Source: Ignavibacteria bacterium
GTDB taxonomy: Bacteria; Bacteroidota; Ignavibacteria; Ignavibacteriales; SURF-24
Assembly (NCBI GenBank): GCA_025612375.1
Contig: JAAXKN010000024.1
Location: forward strand, 1 to 64,000
Length of the DNA stretch: 64,000 nucleotides
Reading direction: 5' to 3'
The first letter of the stretch is position 1; the number at the start of each line of letters is the position of its first letter. Below are positions 1 through 8,676 of the stretch, one piece after another. The translations under genes and the position numbers were made by a program. The notes beneath the pieces are model-generated. The model worked only from the letters and a program-made list of their open reading frames with translations, did no database searches and had not been told where the DNA came from.

Positions 1-54
1 AACAGGTGGCAGGTTTTCATGGCCCTGGGTGGCTGGTTTTGATGGCCCTTGACA
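1..54. mobile_element. Terminal end of an IS21-family-like insertion sequence
   Basis: Two 22-nt direct repeats lie at 5-26 and 28-49, differing at two positions. Each begins GGTGGC and ends ATGGCCCT. The unit is followed by TTGACA, so the element would end in CA at position 54. Multiple short direct repeats inside a terminus ending 5'-TG...CA-3' are typical of IS21-family ends, where they serve as transposase binding sites. The body of the element, with istA and istB, would lie left of the window. The family assignment is inferred from this architecture because no transposase is visible. Confidence 0.55.
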
Positions 55-570
55 TTGCTGCAGGGGAATGATTTTCAGCTGCTCTTAAAAGTTGAAGATT
101 ACAATCTAATATTTAATGCTGAAGTAAAGCAGAATATCAGCAGAAGTACTATCGGACTGTTAAAGTCGCAGCTTAACTTAAACCATAATCTGTTTCTCCT
201 GGTTGTCAGGTATGTAAATCCTGAAATGGCGGAAGTACTCAGAGGTCTGGATATAAATTTTATGGATACTGCAGGTAGCGCTTTCATAAAATTGCCTCCC
301 TTATATATAGACATTCAGGGCAGGCGCCTGAAAGAACCAGAAAGGGTACAAAGACCTGGAAGAGTCTTTCAGCCTGCTGGTTTGCAGCTGATTTTTACTC
401 TTCTTTGTAATCCCAGATTGGAAGAAAATCCCTTACGTGAAATTGCAGAATATTCCAGTGTAGGCCTGACAACCGTTCAAAAGACCTTAAAAGGCCTGGA
501 GCAGCAGGGATTCCTGGCCCTGCAGTCGAACAAGAAATATAAGCTTATTAACAAGGAGACTTTGATTTAG
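49..570 (+). pseudogene. Truncated AbiEi-type (type IV TA) antitoxin remnant
   Basis: The frame is open from a TTG inside the IS end, with an in-frame stop at 40-42, so no native start is present. The protein resembles AbiEi family antitoxins. The central part has the FMDTAGSAF and IDIQGRRL strings typical of that family, followed by a winged-helix segment (about residues 110-160) with LREIAEYSSVGLTTVQKTL and a beta wing. Family members usually continue past this point with another domain, but this frame stops after KLINKETLI. Both ends therefore look lost, the 5' end by the insertion. No AbiEii nucleotidyltransferase partner follows. It is probably non-functional, although a short DNA-binding protein made from the TTG cannot be excluded. 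Confidence 0.55.
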
Positions 571-732
571 AAGTATTCTTAAATGTTACAATACTATGAA
601 ACCTGAAATTCCAGGACCGTTTTGGTCCAATCATTTATTTCTCAGTCCGTTCATATAAACCTTCTTGAAGAATCATTACAAACTGTTTAACTTTAGGGCA
701 ACACTTTTCTCCAATAAAACAAAGGGTGACAA

Positions 733-2436
733 ATGCTAAAAAGAAAGTTTCATCCCGCCTTTCATGCTTTTTTTATTCTCCTGTTTTCCATAACTTTATT
801 TAACTGTGCAAGTACAAATAAGGATCAAATGGAAAAGGACTTTCAAAAATTCGTAAAAGATTACGAGGCCAAGGTCATTCCTCTTTCGAGGGATGCAAAC
901 CTGGCATATTTTAACGCCACCATTTCAGGCAAGAAGGAAGATTACGACAAGTCTGCCGAGCTTGAAATTAAAAGAAGTATGGTTTACACGAGCAAGGAGG
1001 ACTTTGAGAAGATAAAGAAGTTCAAGGAATCGGGGCTTATAACAGACCCCACGTTAAAGCGCGAGCTTGAAACTCTTTATAACGCTTATCTGGAAAACCA
1101 GGTGGATACGAAAAAACTTGAAGAGATCATAAAGCTCAGGACAGACGTGGAGAACAAATTTTCCACCTTCCGCGCCGAGGTAGGAGGCAAAAAACTGACA
1201 GATAACGAGATTGAAGAGATACTTAAGAATTCAACCGACTCCAGGGAACTTAAAGCCGCATGGCTGGGCAGCAAGGCAATCGGGAGAGTTGTTGCCAGTG
1301 ACGTCATAAAGCTTGCCAAAATGAGAAATGAATCGGCCCGTGAGCTCGGCTTTAAGAATTATCATGAAATGAGCCTGAAGCTCAGCGAACAGGATCCGCA
1401 GGAAATTGAGAAGCTTTTTGACGAGCTGGACAACCTGACACGCGACTCTTTCATGAAGCTTAAAGGTGAAATGGACGGGGTTCTTGCAAAAAGGTATAAT
1501 GTTGCACCGGGTGAACTAATGCCGTGGCACTACCAGAACAGGTTCTTCCAGGAAGCCCCGAAAATATATGAGGTTGACCTGGATAAGTACTATAAAGACA
1601 AGAATATTGTTGATATAACAAAATCCTACTATCAGGGCATCGGGCTTCCGATGAGTGACCTGGCGGAAAAAAGCGACCTTTATGAAAAGGAAGGAAAGTA
1701 CCAGCATGCCTACTGCACATCGATAGACCGCGATGATGACGTAAGGGTTGTAATGAACGTTAAACCGAACTACAACTGGATGAACACTTCGCTTCACGAA
1801 TTCGGGCACGCGGTTTATGACAAATTTACAGACCACAGCCTCCCCTGGCAGTTAAGAGAGCCCGCGCACACATTTACAACAGAGGCAATTGCAATGATGT
1901 TCGGGCGCTTTGCCTCAAACCCCAAATGGATGCAGGATGCCCTGGGTATTTCAGATGCAGAAAAGACTAAGATCGGAGATGCGGGCTTCAAATCCTTAAG
2001 GCTTGAGCAGCTGGTATTCAGCCGCTGGGTGCAGGTGGTCTACCGTTTTGAAAAAAGCATGTATGAGAACCCCGATCAGGACCTGAACAAGCTCTGGTGG
2101 GATCTGGTTGAGAAGTACCAGGGGCTTAAAAGGCCCGAAGGCAGGAATGAACCCGACTGGGCGTCAAAGATCCACATCTCGAGCTACCCGTGCTATTACC
2201 ACAATTATATGTTAGGTGAGCTCCTTGCCTCACAGCTGTATTTCCACATAACGGGCAAGGTATTAAATGCAGCGAACCCCAAAGAGCAGAGCTTCTTCAA
2301 TAAAAAAGAGGTCGGGGATTATCTTAAGAAAAATGTTTTTGAGGCAGGAAGAAAATACTACTGGAACGATATGATTGAAAAGGCAACGGGAGAAAAGCTT
2401 ACGGCTAAATACTATGCCAGACAGTTTGTAGAGTAG
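733..2436 (+). CDS. M2-family zinc metallopeptidase (peptidyl-dipeptidase A-like), lipoprotein
   Basis: This 567-residue protein belongs to the angiotensin-converting-enzyme (M2) family and should remove dipeptides from peptide C-termini outside the cytoplasm. The N-terminus is a lipoprotein signal with a hydrophobic core and lipobox LFNC, so mature Cys25 would be lipidated. The zinc site is visible: HEFGH at residues 355-359 (ligands His355 and His359, catalytic Glu356) and Glu384 in TEAIAMMFGR as third ligand, close to the spacing in ACE. The length matches bacterial single-domain M2 enzymes. The ATG is preceded by AAAGGG. The gene is monocistronic and ends at a strong terminator. The family is clear, but the physiological substrate is unknown. 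Confidence 0.9.
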   Translation: MLKRKFHPAFHAFFILLFSITLFNCASTNKDQMEKDFQKFVKDYEAKVIPLSRDANLAYFNATISGKKEDYDKSAELEIKRSMVYTSKEDFEKIKKFKESGLITDPTLKRELETLYNAYLENQVDTKKLEEIIKLRTDVENKFSTFRAEVGGKKLTDNEIEEILKNSTDSRELKAAWLGSKAIGRVVASDVIKLAKMRNESARELGFKNYHEMSLKLSEQDPQEIEKLFDELDNLTRDSFMKLKGEMDGVLAKRYNVAPGELMPWHYQNRFFQEAPKIYEVDLDKYYKDKNIVDITKSYYQGIGLPMSDLAEKSDLYEKEGKYQHAYCTSIDRDDDVRVVMNVKPNYNWMNTSLHEFGHAVYDKFTDHSLPWQLREPAHTFTTEAIAMMFGRFASNPKWMQDALGISDAEKTKIGDAGFKSLRLEQLVFSRWVQVVYRFEKSMYENPDQDLNKLWWDLVEKYQGLKRPEGRNEPDWASKIHISSYPCYYHNYMLGELLASQLYFHITGKVLNAANPKEQSFFNKKEVGDYLKKNVFEAGRKYYWNDMIEKATGEKLTAKYYARQFVE

Positions 2437-2462
2437 ACAAAGGTTTTAAGAAGCACTTTTAT

Positions 2463-2503
2463 AAGGCTCTGAAGATTATGGAAAGTCTTCAGGGCCTTTT
2501 TTT
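2463..2503 (+). terminator. Rho-independent terminator of the M2 peptidase gene
   Basis: A 13-bp stem (AAGGCTCTGAAGA pairing with TCTTCAGGGCCTT, with a single G-T pair) encloses a 10-nt loop and is followed by seven T residues. It sits 27 nt after the peptidase stop codon and just before the end of the convergent gene. Confidence 0.85.
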
Positions 2504-3014
2504 AAGGATTACTCCCCTCGCTTTTCATTCCGGTATTATGCTGTCTCAGCTTAAAGAGCAGTTCATCGCTTTTTTCTTTTCTGATTTTACTTAAGATTAT
2601 AGTTAAAAGGTCATTTATCCTTTTCAGATGCAGAGAAAAAGCTATCGTAATATTCTGTCTGCCGTCGTAGATATGAATAGGCCTGTTTTTGATTTCATTA
2701 AATATGCTTCCTGTTACTTTTTCAATATCCTCAAATTTGATCTGGATGATCTTGCGGCTGAAGGGAAAATCCGAACAGATCATTTTCTGGTCATCCACCT
2801 GAATCTTATAGGGAAAAAGCTTATAGAGCCTGAAATAATAACGGTTAACAAAATAAATCAGCAGAACATTAATAGCAGCAGGAATGATACTAAATGAACT
2901 GATTCTCAAAGCCATTACGGAGATGAAGAGATACATCAGCAGAACAAATGTTACCGGAATGTTTGCGTAACGGTAAATAAGTTTTGGAATCAATGGGTAT
3001 GTAAAAGTGATCAT
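2502..3014 (-). CDS. Small membrane protein with PH-like domain, function unknown
   Basis: This 170-residue protein has two closely spaced hydrophobic segments (about residues 18-60). A soluble C-terminal part alternates short strands, such as YKIQVDDQKMICSD and IIQIKFEDIEKVTG, and ends in a helix. The pattern resembles bacterial PH-like (YdbT/DUF304-type) domains behind a membrane hairpin. I chose the ATG at 3014 because AGGAG lies 6 nt upstream; a longer frame from 3038 lacks such a signal. It is divergent from ypdA. The fold is inferred from pattern only. Confidence 0.6.
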   Translation of the reverse strand: MITFTYPLIPKLIYRYANIPVTFVLLMYLFISVMALRISSFSIIPAAINVLLIYFVNRYYFRLYKLFPYKIQVDDQKMICSDFPFSRKIIQIKFEDIEKVTGSIFNEIKNRPIHIYDGRQNITIAFSLHLKRINDLLTIILSKIRKEKSDELLFKLRQHNTGMKSEGSNP

Positions 3015-3241
3015 CGCCGCTCCTCTTTCTATAGACATAGTTATGGATATTTTTCCAAATCGTCAATGATAAAATCCAGGAGAAGGGGCCGGTAAAATCA
3101 GGGCTTTCGGCTTTAGTAATCTCTTAGGTACCTGAGGGCTCAAAATTTCAGTTACTTTTTGGTCCCTTTTATAAATTTTTGTATAATGAATTAATAGACA
3201 ATCTGGTGAGCTGATAAACAGCCGATTATTAAAGGATGAAT

Positions 3242-4210
3242 ATGCCCCATACATATGATATAATTATAATAGGTGCAGGCCCGATCGGTCTTGCCTGCGG
3301 AATTGAAGCAGCAAGAGAAGGATTAAGTTATTTAATAATAGAAGCCGGGTGCCTTGTAAACTCACTTTATCACTACCCGGTAAACATGACATTTTTCTCC
3401 ACCAGTGAGCGCCTGGAAATTGGCGGCGTCCCTTTTATCTCCCACGGCTACAAACCGACGCGCTCTGAGGCACTTGAATATTACAGAAGAGTAACATTCT
3501 CCTGGAACCTTAGCGTAAAGACTTATGAGAGGGTACTGGACATAAAGGACCTGGATTACGGATATCTGGTCAAATCCGAAAAAGGTATCTATACGGCAAA
3601 CAACGTCGTTATTGCCACCGGATTCTACGGTGTACCGAACCTTATGAACATACCGGGTGAAAGTCTTAAGAAAGTCAGACATTACTATGACGAGCCCCAC
3701 CCTTATGCCGCTCAGGAGCTGGTCATTGTTGGAGGCGGGAACTCTGCTGTAGATGCCGCGCTGGAAACCTTCCGCCGGGGTGCCCATGTAACGATGGTAA
3801 TAGCCGGAGGTGAACTCGACCCGGGGGTGAAGTACTGGGTGAGGCCGGATATTGACAACCGCATAAAAGAGGGCTCTATTAATGCTTATTTTAATTCCAC
3901 CATTAAGGAGATACGGGAAGATGAGGTGGACCTCTGCACGCCGGAGGGTGAATTTTCAATTAAGAATGACTTTGTGCTTGCAATGACAGGCTACCAGCCC
4001 GACTACACACTGTTAAAAAAGGCGGGGGTTAAAATATCCCATGATGAACTCAGGGAGCCTTACTACGACGGGGAGACTTTTCAGACGAACAAGGAAGGCC
4101 TTTTTTTAGCCGGGTGTGTATGCGGAGGAATGAACACGAGCCGCTGGAATATCGAGTCATCGAGATATCATGCAGAAAGAATAATAAAATTTATCAAATC
4201 GCGGAAATGA
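3242..4210 (+). CDS. ypdA: YpdA-family FAD/NADPH disulfide reductase (bacillithiol reductase)
   Basis: This 322-residue flavoprotein of the YpdA family reduces bacillithiol disulfide with NADPH in the cytoplasm. The FAD dinucleotide motif GAGPIGLACGIEA is at the N-terminus, and a second NADPH-binding motif (VIVGGGNSAVDAAL) lies near residue 160. A C-terminal GLFLAGCVCGG is typical of the family's FAD-contacting end. The ATG at 3242 is preferred over 3236 because AAGG is 6 nt upstream of it and abuts the earlier ATG. It implies that this organism uses bacillithiol as a low-molecular-weight thiol, although no bsh genes lie in this window. It stands alone, convergent with the phosphoesterase gene. 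Confidence 0.85.
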   Translation: MPHTYDIIIIGAGPIGLACGIEAAREGLSYLIIEAGCLVNSLYHYPVNMTFFSTSERLEIGGVPFISHGYKPTRSEALEYYRRVTFSWNLSVKTYERVLDIKDLDYGYLVKSEKGIYTANNVVIATGFYGVPNLMNIPGESLKKVRHYYDEPHPYAAQELVIVGGGNSAVDAALETFRRGAHVTMVIAGGELDPGVKYWVRPDIDNRIKEGSINAYFNSTIKEIREDEVDLCTPEGEFSIKNDFVLAMTGYQPDYTLLKKAGVKISHDELREPYYDGETFQTNKEGLFLAGCVCGGMNTSRWNIESSRYHAERIIKFIKSRK

Positions 4211-4249
4211 GTATTTTCTAAAGGACTTCACGAAAAGCCCCATATTATC

Positions 4250-5815
4250 TTATTCATGCCTCTGAATTCTGAGCTCCCTGTTTCCCGTTTCGTTTTCGGA
4301 CAGTTCCCCGCCAAGGGCAGCAAGGAGGACCGGCTGTTCCGTGTCGTTATTCCATTGCTGAAGAAAGCCGGCTTCTTTTCCCTCGCGGCTTCCTCTGTAG
4401 AGGTGCATAAATGTACATGCATTATCCTTCTTTTTTTCAGAGGCAAAGAGCTCCACAGTAGGAATCCAGCTTCCGGTATTTACAAACCACTGATTATTTA
4501 GGTTGAAGGCTTCAGGATTATGCGTGTGGCCAAAGGTTATAAGGCGGTAGCGCGTGTTTTCAGAAAACTTCCTGCGGGCATACTGGTAAAGGCTATTGGG
4601 TTCTTCAAGCTGAATGTAAGAAGAAGCCCTGCTCATAATAAACGAGACCAGGAAAAGCCCGAGATTCTCCAGCATGCTCTGTCCCGGCATTTTAAGGAGG
4701 TTTTGTCTTGAGGAGGGGCTTTCATTTTCAGCATCCAGCCTTAGAGTCAGGGGTTCAATTATATTCCAGAACTTATCCATTGCATAAAGCAGAGGAAGAA
4801 ACACAGTAAGGACTATCATGAGCACGCGTCCGAAGAGATAGCGGTAGTAGCGCATAGGGATAACGAGAAACAGCGGGGGTATGTTCTCAAAGAGTTTTCT
4901 TATACCTACAAAGAACCTCTTTTCAACAAGTAGAGGGAGTATGCTCCTTTTTAAGCGCACATTCTTAAAAGGCGGGTAAGCCAGCTCAATGTGGTTAAGG
5001 AGATAGCGGTTAAAGAAAGAGCCAAAAGGCATATTTATCTCTTTTTTGTTCTTCAGGAGGGGTCCCCCTATGGAATGGCAATACTTGTCGTACTTATGCC
5101 CGTGCTCTATATAATATTTATTGTCAATTATGAGCGAATCATCCACAAACAGAAGGTTCGGGAAGATCTTATTTTTCAGGACATTTTCCAGGCTGCCATT
5201 GCCGGAAACCTGCTCAGCAAGAGCCAGCCGCATATAGTTTCTTACGGCAGACCAGTAGAACTCAAGGTCGTGATTCCCCTTAACAATTATGAGTTTATTC
5301 CCCTTTTCGATCCACTGCATAAGGGAACTGAAGATTCTGAAATGCTCTTTTGCAACAATGTGGAGCTTCCAGACGGACTTAAAGTCGTCCGTATTAAGCC
5401 CGTATTTGAGTTCTTTTTTTGATATAGAGGATTTGAGATATTCTACCGGTTTACTGATTCCTATTTTGCTTAAGATATGATTCCATTCCTGAAAATCCGT
5501 ATCTGTCTGAGGCAGCCCTGTAATGCGGAGGAAATCAATAAAATCGCCGTTTATTATGAGTATTCCCCTGCCGGAGGCAGTTCTGCGGGTTAAATACTTC
5601 ATAAAGTTTGTAAATGCATCGTCCTTAGGGGTATCCGAAGGGGGGAGGTTTTTCCCGTTATTTCTGGTCTGGGTAATATGCAGGTCGCTTACTATATATA
5701 TATCTTTTCCGCCGGAAACAATTGAGACTTCAGGATTGCCGTAGTTTTCCGTAAAGTTATCCTTTTCGCATTTCAAGAGAAGGTTTCCGATGTATTCAGC
5801 AAAATCGTCCGGCAT
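4250..5815 (-). CDS. Calcineurin-like metallophosphoesterase, large
   Basis: This 521-residue metallophosphoesterase shows the family blocks in order: DLHIT near residue 43, NGDFIDF near residue 90, GNHDLEFYW near residue 180, a HGHKYD block, and GHTHNPE with NTGSW near the C-terminus. These supply the two-metal ligands. Between the GNHD and GHTH blocks sits a long insertion with hydrophobic stretches (including VLMIVLTVFLPLLYAM and ENLGLFLVSFIMS), so membrane association is likely. I start at 5815 because AGGAG lies 9 nt upstream, whereas the longer frame begins with a TTG lacking a signal. The substrate is unknown; UDP-diacylglucosamine hydrolases and general phosphodiesterases share this fold. 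Confidence 0.75.
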   Translation of the reverse strand: MPDDFAEYIGNLLLKCEKDNFTENYGNPEVSIVSGGKDIYIVSDLHITQTRNNGKNLPPSDTPKDDAFTNFMKYLTRRTASGRGILIINGDFIDFLRITGLPQTDTDFQEWNHILSKIGISKPVEYLKSSISKKELKYGLNTDDFKSVWKLHIVAKEHFRIFSSLMQWIEKGNKLIIVKGNHDLEFYWSAVRNYMRLALAEQVSGNGSLENVLKNKIFPNLLFVDDSLIIDNKYYIEHGHKYDKYCHSIGGPLLKNKKEINMPFGSFFNRYLLNHIELAYPPFKNVRLKRSILPLLVEKRFFVGIRKLFENIPPLFLVIPMRYYRYLFGRVLMIVLTVFLPLLYAMDKFWNIIEPLTLRLDAENESPSSRQNLLKMPGQSMLENLGLFLVSFIMSRASSYIQLEEPNSLYQYARRKFSENTRYRLITFGHTHNPEAFNLNNQWFVNTGSWIPTVELFASEKKKDNACTFMHLYRGSREGKEAGFLQQWNNDTEQPVLLAALGGELSENETGNRELRIQRHE

Positions 5816-6101
5816 TAAAATCCACTCCTGTTCCTTAAGACACTTTATAAGTTTGTTCCCGCACAACGCATATGTGGATAATTTAATGTATTCAGCTTAC
5901 GTTCTATTATCAACTTTTCTTTTAGGGGTAATTTTTGTGCCTTACTGCCTCTTTACGGGCCATTAAGGGGGAAAAATCATTTAAGCTTAAAGGGATATAA
6001 GCCATAGTCTGAAATTAAATTCCACCCGGAAAAGTTAAATTGATTTTAGTCATTTATTAGTTTAATTTTATGGGTATTTTTTTACAAAATCGGATTTTTA
6101 A

Positions 6102-7457
6102 TTGGACGAGAAACGTATTAACGATGGAAATGACGCCCCCAATCCACAGGATAATCAGGGGGAAAAGCAGAATAAGCCGCAGGGCTCCCATCAGGAAAGA
6201 CAGCCCAGGCAGCAAAATCCCCAGGCTGAAAAGCAATCTGAGAAGCAGACAGACAGACAGTCTGAAAGGCAGCCCCGGCACGAGACAGAAAGACAGCCCA
6301 GGCAGGAATCAGACAAGCAGTCTGAAAGGCAGCCGAGGCCGGAGCAGCAGGCCAGAAAATCTGAGCCTCAGCAGCAGCAGGGAAAGCAGCAGCCACAGAG
6401 AGGGCAGGCAAAGATAGTGCCTCCTAAAAGCCCCAACAAACCTCATTACAGCAGGTACAGGGGAAAACATTACAGCAGCAGCTACAACCGTCCGACTGCA
6501 ACACCAGCCGAAGCAAGCCCGAAGAAGACGAGCTTTAAGAAAATTTCAATAGTTGTGCCGCTTTACAACGAGGAAGAGTCTTTAAGGCCCCTGGCCAACG
6601 AGATCAAAAAAGCGATGAGGCTGATTTTGGCAGAGTACGAAGTCGTTTTTGTAGACGACGGTTCAACAGACAAGTCTCTGTCAGTTCTGAAAGAAATTTC
6701 AAGGGTTGACCCCAAATTTAAGTATATAAGCTTCCGTAAGAATTACGGCAAATCGGCAGCTCTTCAGATGGGATTCAAGCAGGTTACAGGTGACGTTGTA
6801 ATTACAATGGATGCCGACCTGCAGGATGATCCGAGCGAGATAGTAAATTTATTGCAGAAGCTTGAAGAAGGTTACGACCTTGTTTCAGGGTGGAAAAAGC
6901 AGCGTTTTGATCCCTTTATCAAGCGCCACTCATCCAAGTTCTTCAATTATGTAACGGGGCTTATGAGCGGAATAAAGATACACGACTTTAACTGCGGCCT
7001 TAAGGCTTACAGGCGTGAAGTTGTAAAGAACCTGAATGTTTACGGTGAGCTGCACAGATACATGCCTGTACTGGCAGACTGGCAGGGTTTCACTATTTCA
7101 GAAATTCCGGTTAAGCATCATCCGCGCCGTTACGGGTCGACAAAGTTTGGAATCTCACGTTTTTTCAAGGGTTTTATTGACCTGATGACCGTAATATTTA
7201 CAACGCGCTATATAAAGCGTCCGATGCATCTCTTCGGATTTTTAGGTGCAATTGCCTTCTTAATAGGTTTTGTGGTTAACGGTTATCTTTCCATAGAATG
7301 GATGCTGGGCCGCAGCCTGAGCAACAGGCCTCTTCTGTTCTTCGGCATGCTCCTTATAATTGTGGGTGTTCAGTTCTTCTCTGTAGGGCTTTTAGGTGAG
7401 ATGATGGTTCACTCAATGCAGAACGACAAAGAGTATTCAATAAAGGACAAGAGCTGA
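6102..7457 (+). CDS. GT2 glycosyltransferase (dolichol-phosphate-mannose-synthase type) with Q/R-rich N-terminal tail
   Basis: This 451-residue protein has a charged low-complexity tail (residues about 8-120, rich in Gln, Arg, Glu, Lys and Ser with repeated ERQPRQ units). A GT-A domain follows (SIVVPLYNEEES, VFVDDGSTDKS, then the metal-binding MDADLQDDP), and two C-terminal membrane segments (about residues 375-435) complete it. The catalytic part matches GtrB/DPMS-type enzymes, which load a sugar onto a polyprenyl phosphate at the inner membrane. There is no ATG before the catalytic domain. The frame opens with TTG at 6102, directly after an in-frame stop at 6099, with no Shine-Dalgarno. It heads a run of glycan genes on this strand. 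Confidence 0.8.
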   Translation: MDEKRINDGNDAPNPQDNQGEKQNKPQGSHQERQPRQQNPQAEKQSEKQTDRQSERQPRHETERQPRQESDKQSERQPRPEQQARKSEPQQQQGKQQPQRGQAKIVPPKSPNKPHYSRYRGKHYSSSYNRPTATPAEASPKKTSFKKISIVVPLYNEEESLRPLANEIKKAMRLILAEYEVVFVDDGSTDKSLSVLKEISRVDPKFKYISFRKNYGKSAALQMGFKQVTGDVVITMDADLQDDPSEIVNLLQKLEEGYDLVSGWKKQRFDPFIKRHSSKFFNYVTGLMSGIKIHDFNCGLKAYRREVVKNLNVYGELHRYMPVLADWQGFTISEIPVKHHPRRYGSTKFGISRFFKGFIDLMTVIFTTRYIKRPMHLFGFLGAIAFLIGFVVNGYLSIEWMLGRSLSNRPLLFFGMLLIIVGVQFFSVGLLGEMMVHSMQNDKEYSIKDKS

Positions 7458-7480
7458 AAAATTAAGCAAAATTCATACTA

Positions 7481-7520
7481 AGCCGGGCATTCAGCAGCCC
7501 GCTGAAAAACCGGCTTTCTT
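7481..7520 (+). terminator. Nested hairpin terminator after the GT2 gene
   Basis: An outer stem AGCCGG/CCGGCT encloses an inner stem TTCAGC/GCTGAA, and TTCTT follows. A second small hairpin (GGCTTTT/AAAAGCC, 7536-7552) lies just downstream, before the next gene. It may only attenuate transcription, since the following genes have the same orientation. Confidence 0.5.
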
Positions 7521-7581
7521 ATGAGAAATTAAACGGCTTTTGCCGAAAAGCCATTATTTACAAATTTAACTTATAATTAAT

Positions 7582-8676
7582 TTGAAGATATCGGACTTAA
7601 AAATAAACTGCCGCTTCTTCAGGGGTGACATTCCCTGCAAACCCCACAAGCTCCACGGCGTACACTGCGTGGAGGCTGATGGAAGCGACTGCCCTTACTA
7701 TGAGGCCACCAAAGGGAAAGTGTTAATTATAAAGCTGGGTGCCGTAGGTGACGTTATACGCACTACTCCGATTCTTTCTCCGTTGAAGGAAAAGTATCCG
7801 GAGGCAAAAGTATACTGGCTTACATATACCCCTTCGGTTGTACCAAAGGAAGTGGATACAATAGTTAAGTTTAACGCCGAAGGCGCAACGTTTCTTCGGG
7901 CTCTGGAATTTGACTACATAGTAAACCTGGATAAGGACAAAGAAGCCTGCGCGCTCATGGAAATTCTTAATGGGCAGGTAAAAAAAGGCTACGTATTAAA
8001 AGACGGAGTCCCATATCCTGCCGACAAGGATGCCGAAGCCAAGTATATGACCGGGGTTTTTGACGACATAAACAAGGCAAACACCAGGAATTATCTTGAA
8101 GAAATCTTTGAGATCTGCGGCTTCAGCTATAAAGGTGAAAAATATGTGCTTTCCAATTTCAGCCAGTATGCCGGGGACTGGGACCTTGAGAAGGCTAAAC
8201 CTGTTATCGGGCTTAATACCGGATGCGGCGGCAGGTGGACCTCGCGCCTATGGCCGGATGAGAACTGGATAGAGCTCTCAAAAAGGCTCATCAAAAAGGG
8301 TTATCAGGTGGTGTTCTTAGGAGGCGAGCAGGAAGACGCAAAAAACAGAATGTTTGCCGAAGCAACCGGAGGCAGGTATTTCGGGCACTTCCAGCTTGAA
8401 AAATTTATTAACCTTGTCGACCAGTGCCAGCTTGTGGTTACAGGCGTAACGATGGCAATGCATATAACGCTCGGGCTCAGGAAAAAGATTGTTCTGTTCA
8501 ATAATATTTTTAATCGCCATGAGTTTGAGCTCTTCGGGCTTGGAGAAATAATAGAACCCGAGAAGGAATGCCAGTGTTTCTACAGCGCCGTCTGTACTAA
8601 TCCAGAGTACCAGTGCATGAATTATATAACAGTCGACAGGGTATTTAATTCAGTCACAAAACTTCTTCCCCGATGA
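7582..8676 (+). CDS. GT9 heptosyltransferase-like glycosyltransferase with cysteine clusters
   Basis: This 364-residue protein is of the GT9 (ADP-heptose:LPS heptosyltransferase) type with two Rossmann domains. KVLIIKLGAVGDVIRTTPIL opens the N-domain at about residue 49, GLNTGCGGRWTSRLWP begins the C-domain, and VTGVTMAMHITLGLRK is the donor-site loop. It should add a heptose-like sugar to lipid A core or a related glycan on the cytoplasmic side of the inner membrane. Two cysteine clusters are notable: Cys10, 19, 29 and 37 before the catalytic fold, and CQCFYSAVC plus another Cys near the end. The start is a TTG without a clear ribosome site. Its stop overlaps the next gene by 4 nt (ATGA). 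Confidence 0.8.
   Translation: MKISDLKINCRFFRGDIPCKPHKLHGVHCVEADGSDCPYYEATKGKVLIIKLGAVGDVIRTTPILSPLKEKYPEAKVYWLTYTPSVVPKEVDTIVKFNAEGATFLRALEFDYIVNLDKDKEACALMEILNGQVKKGYVLKDGVPYPADKDAEAKYMTGVFDDINKANTRNYLEEIFEICGFSYKGEKYVLSNFSQYAGDWDLEKAKPVIGLNTGCGGRWTSRLWPDENWIELSKRLIKKGYQVVFLGGEQEDAKNRMFAEATGGRYFGHFQLEKFINLVDQCQLVVTGVTMAMHITLGLRKKIVLFNNIFNRHEFELFGLGEIIEPEKECQCFYSAVCTNPEYQCMNYITVDRVFNSVTKLLPR

Noticed and set aside
6118-6411. Ala/Phe-rich open frame opposite the low-complexity tail of the GT2 gene
   Set aside because: It arises from the repetitive codons of the Q/R-rich region and has no start signal.
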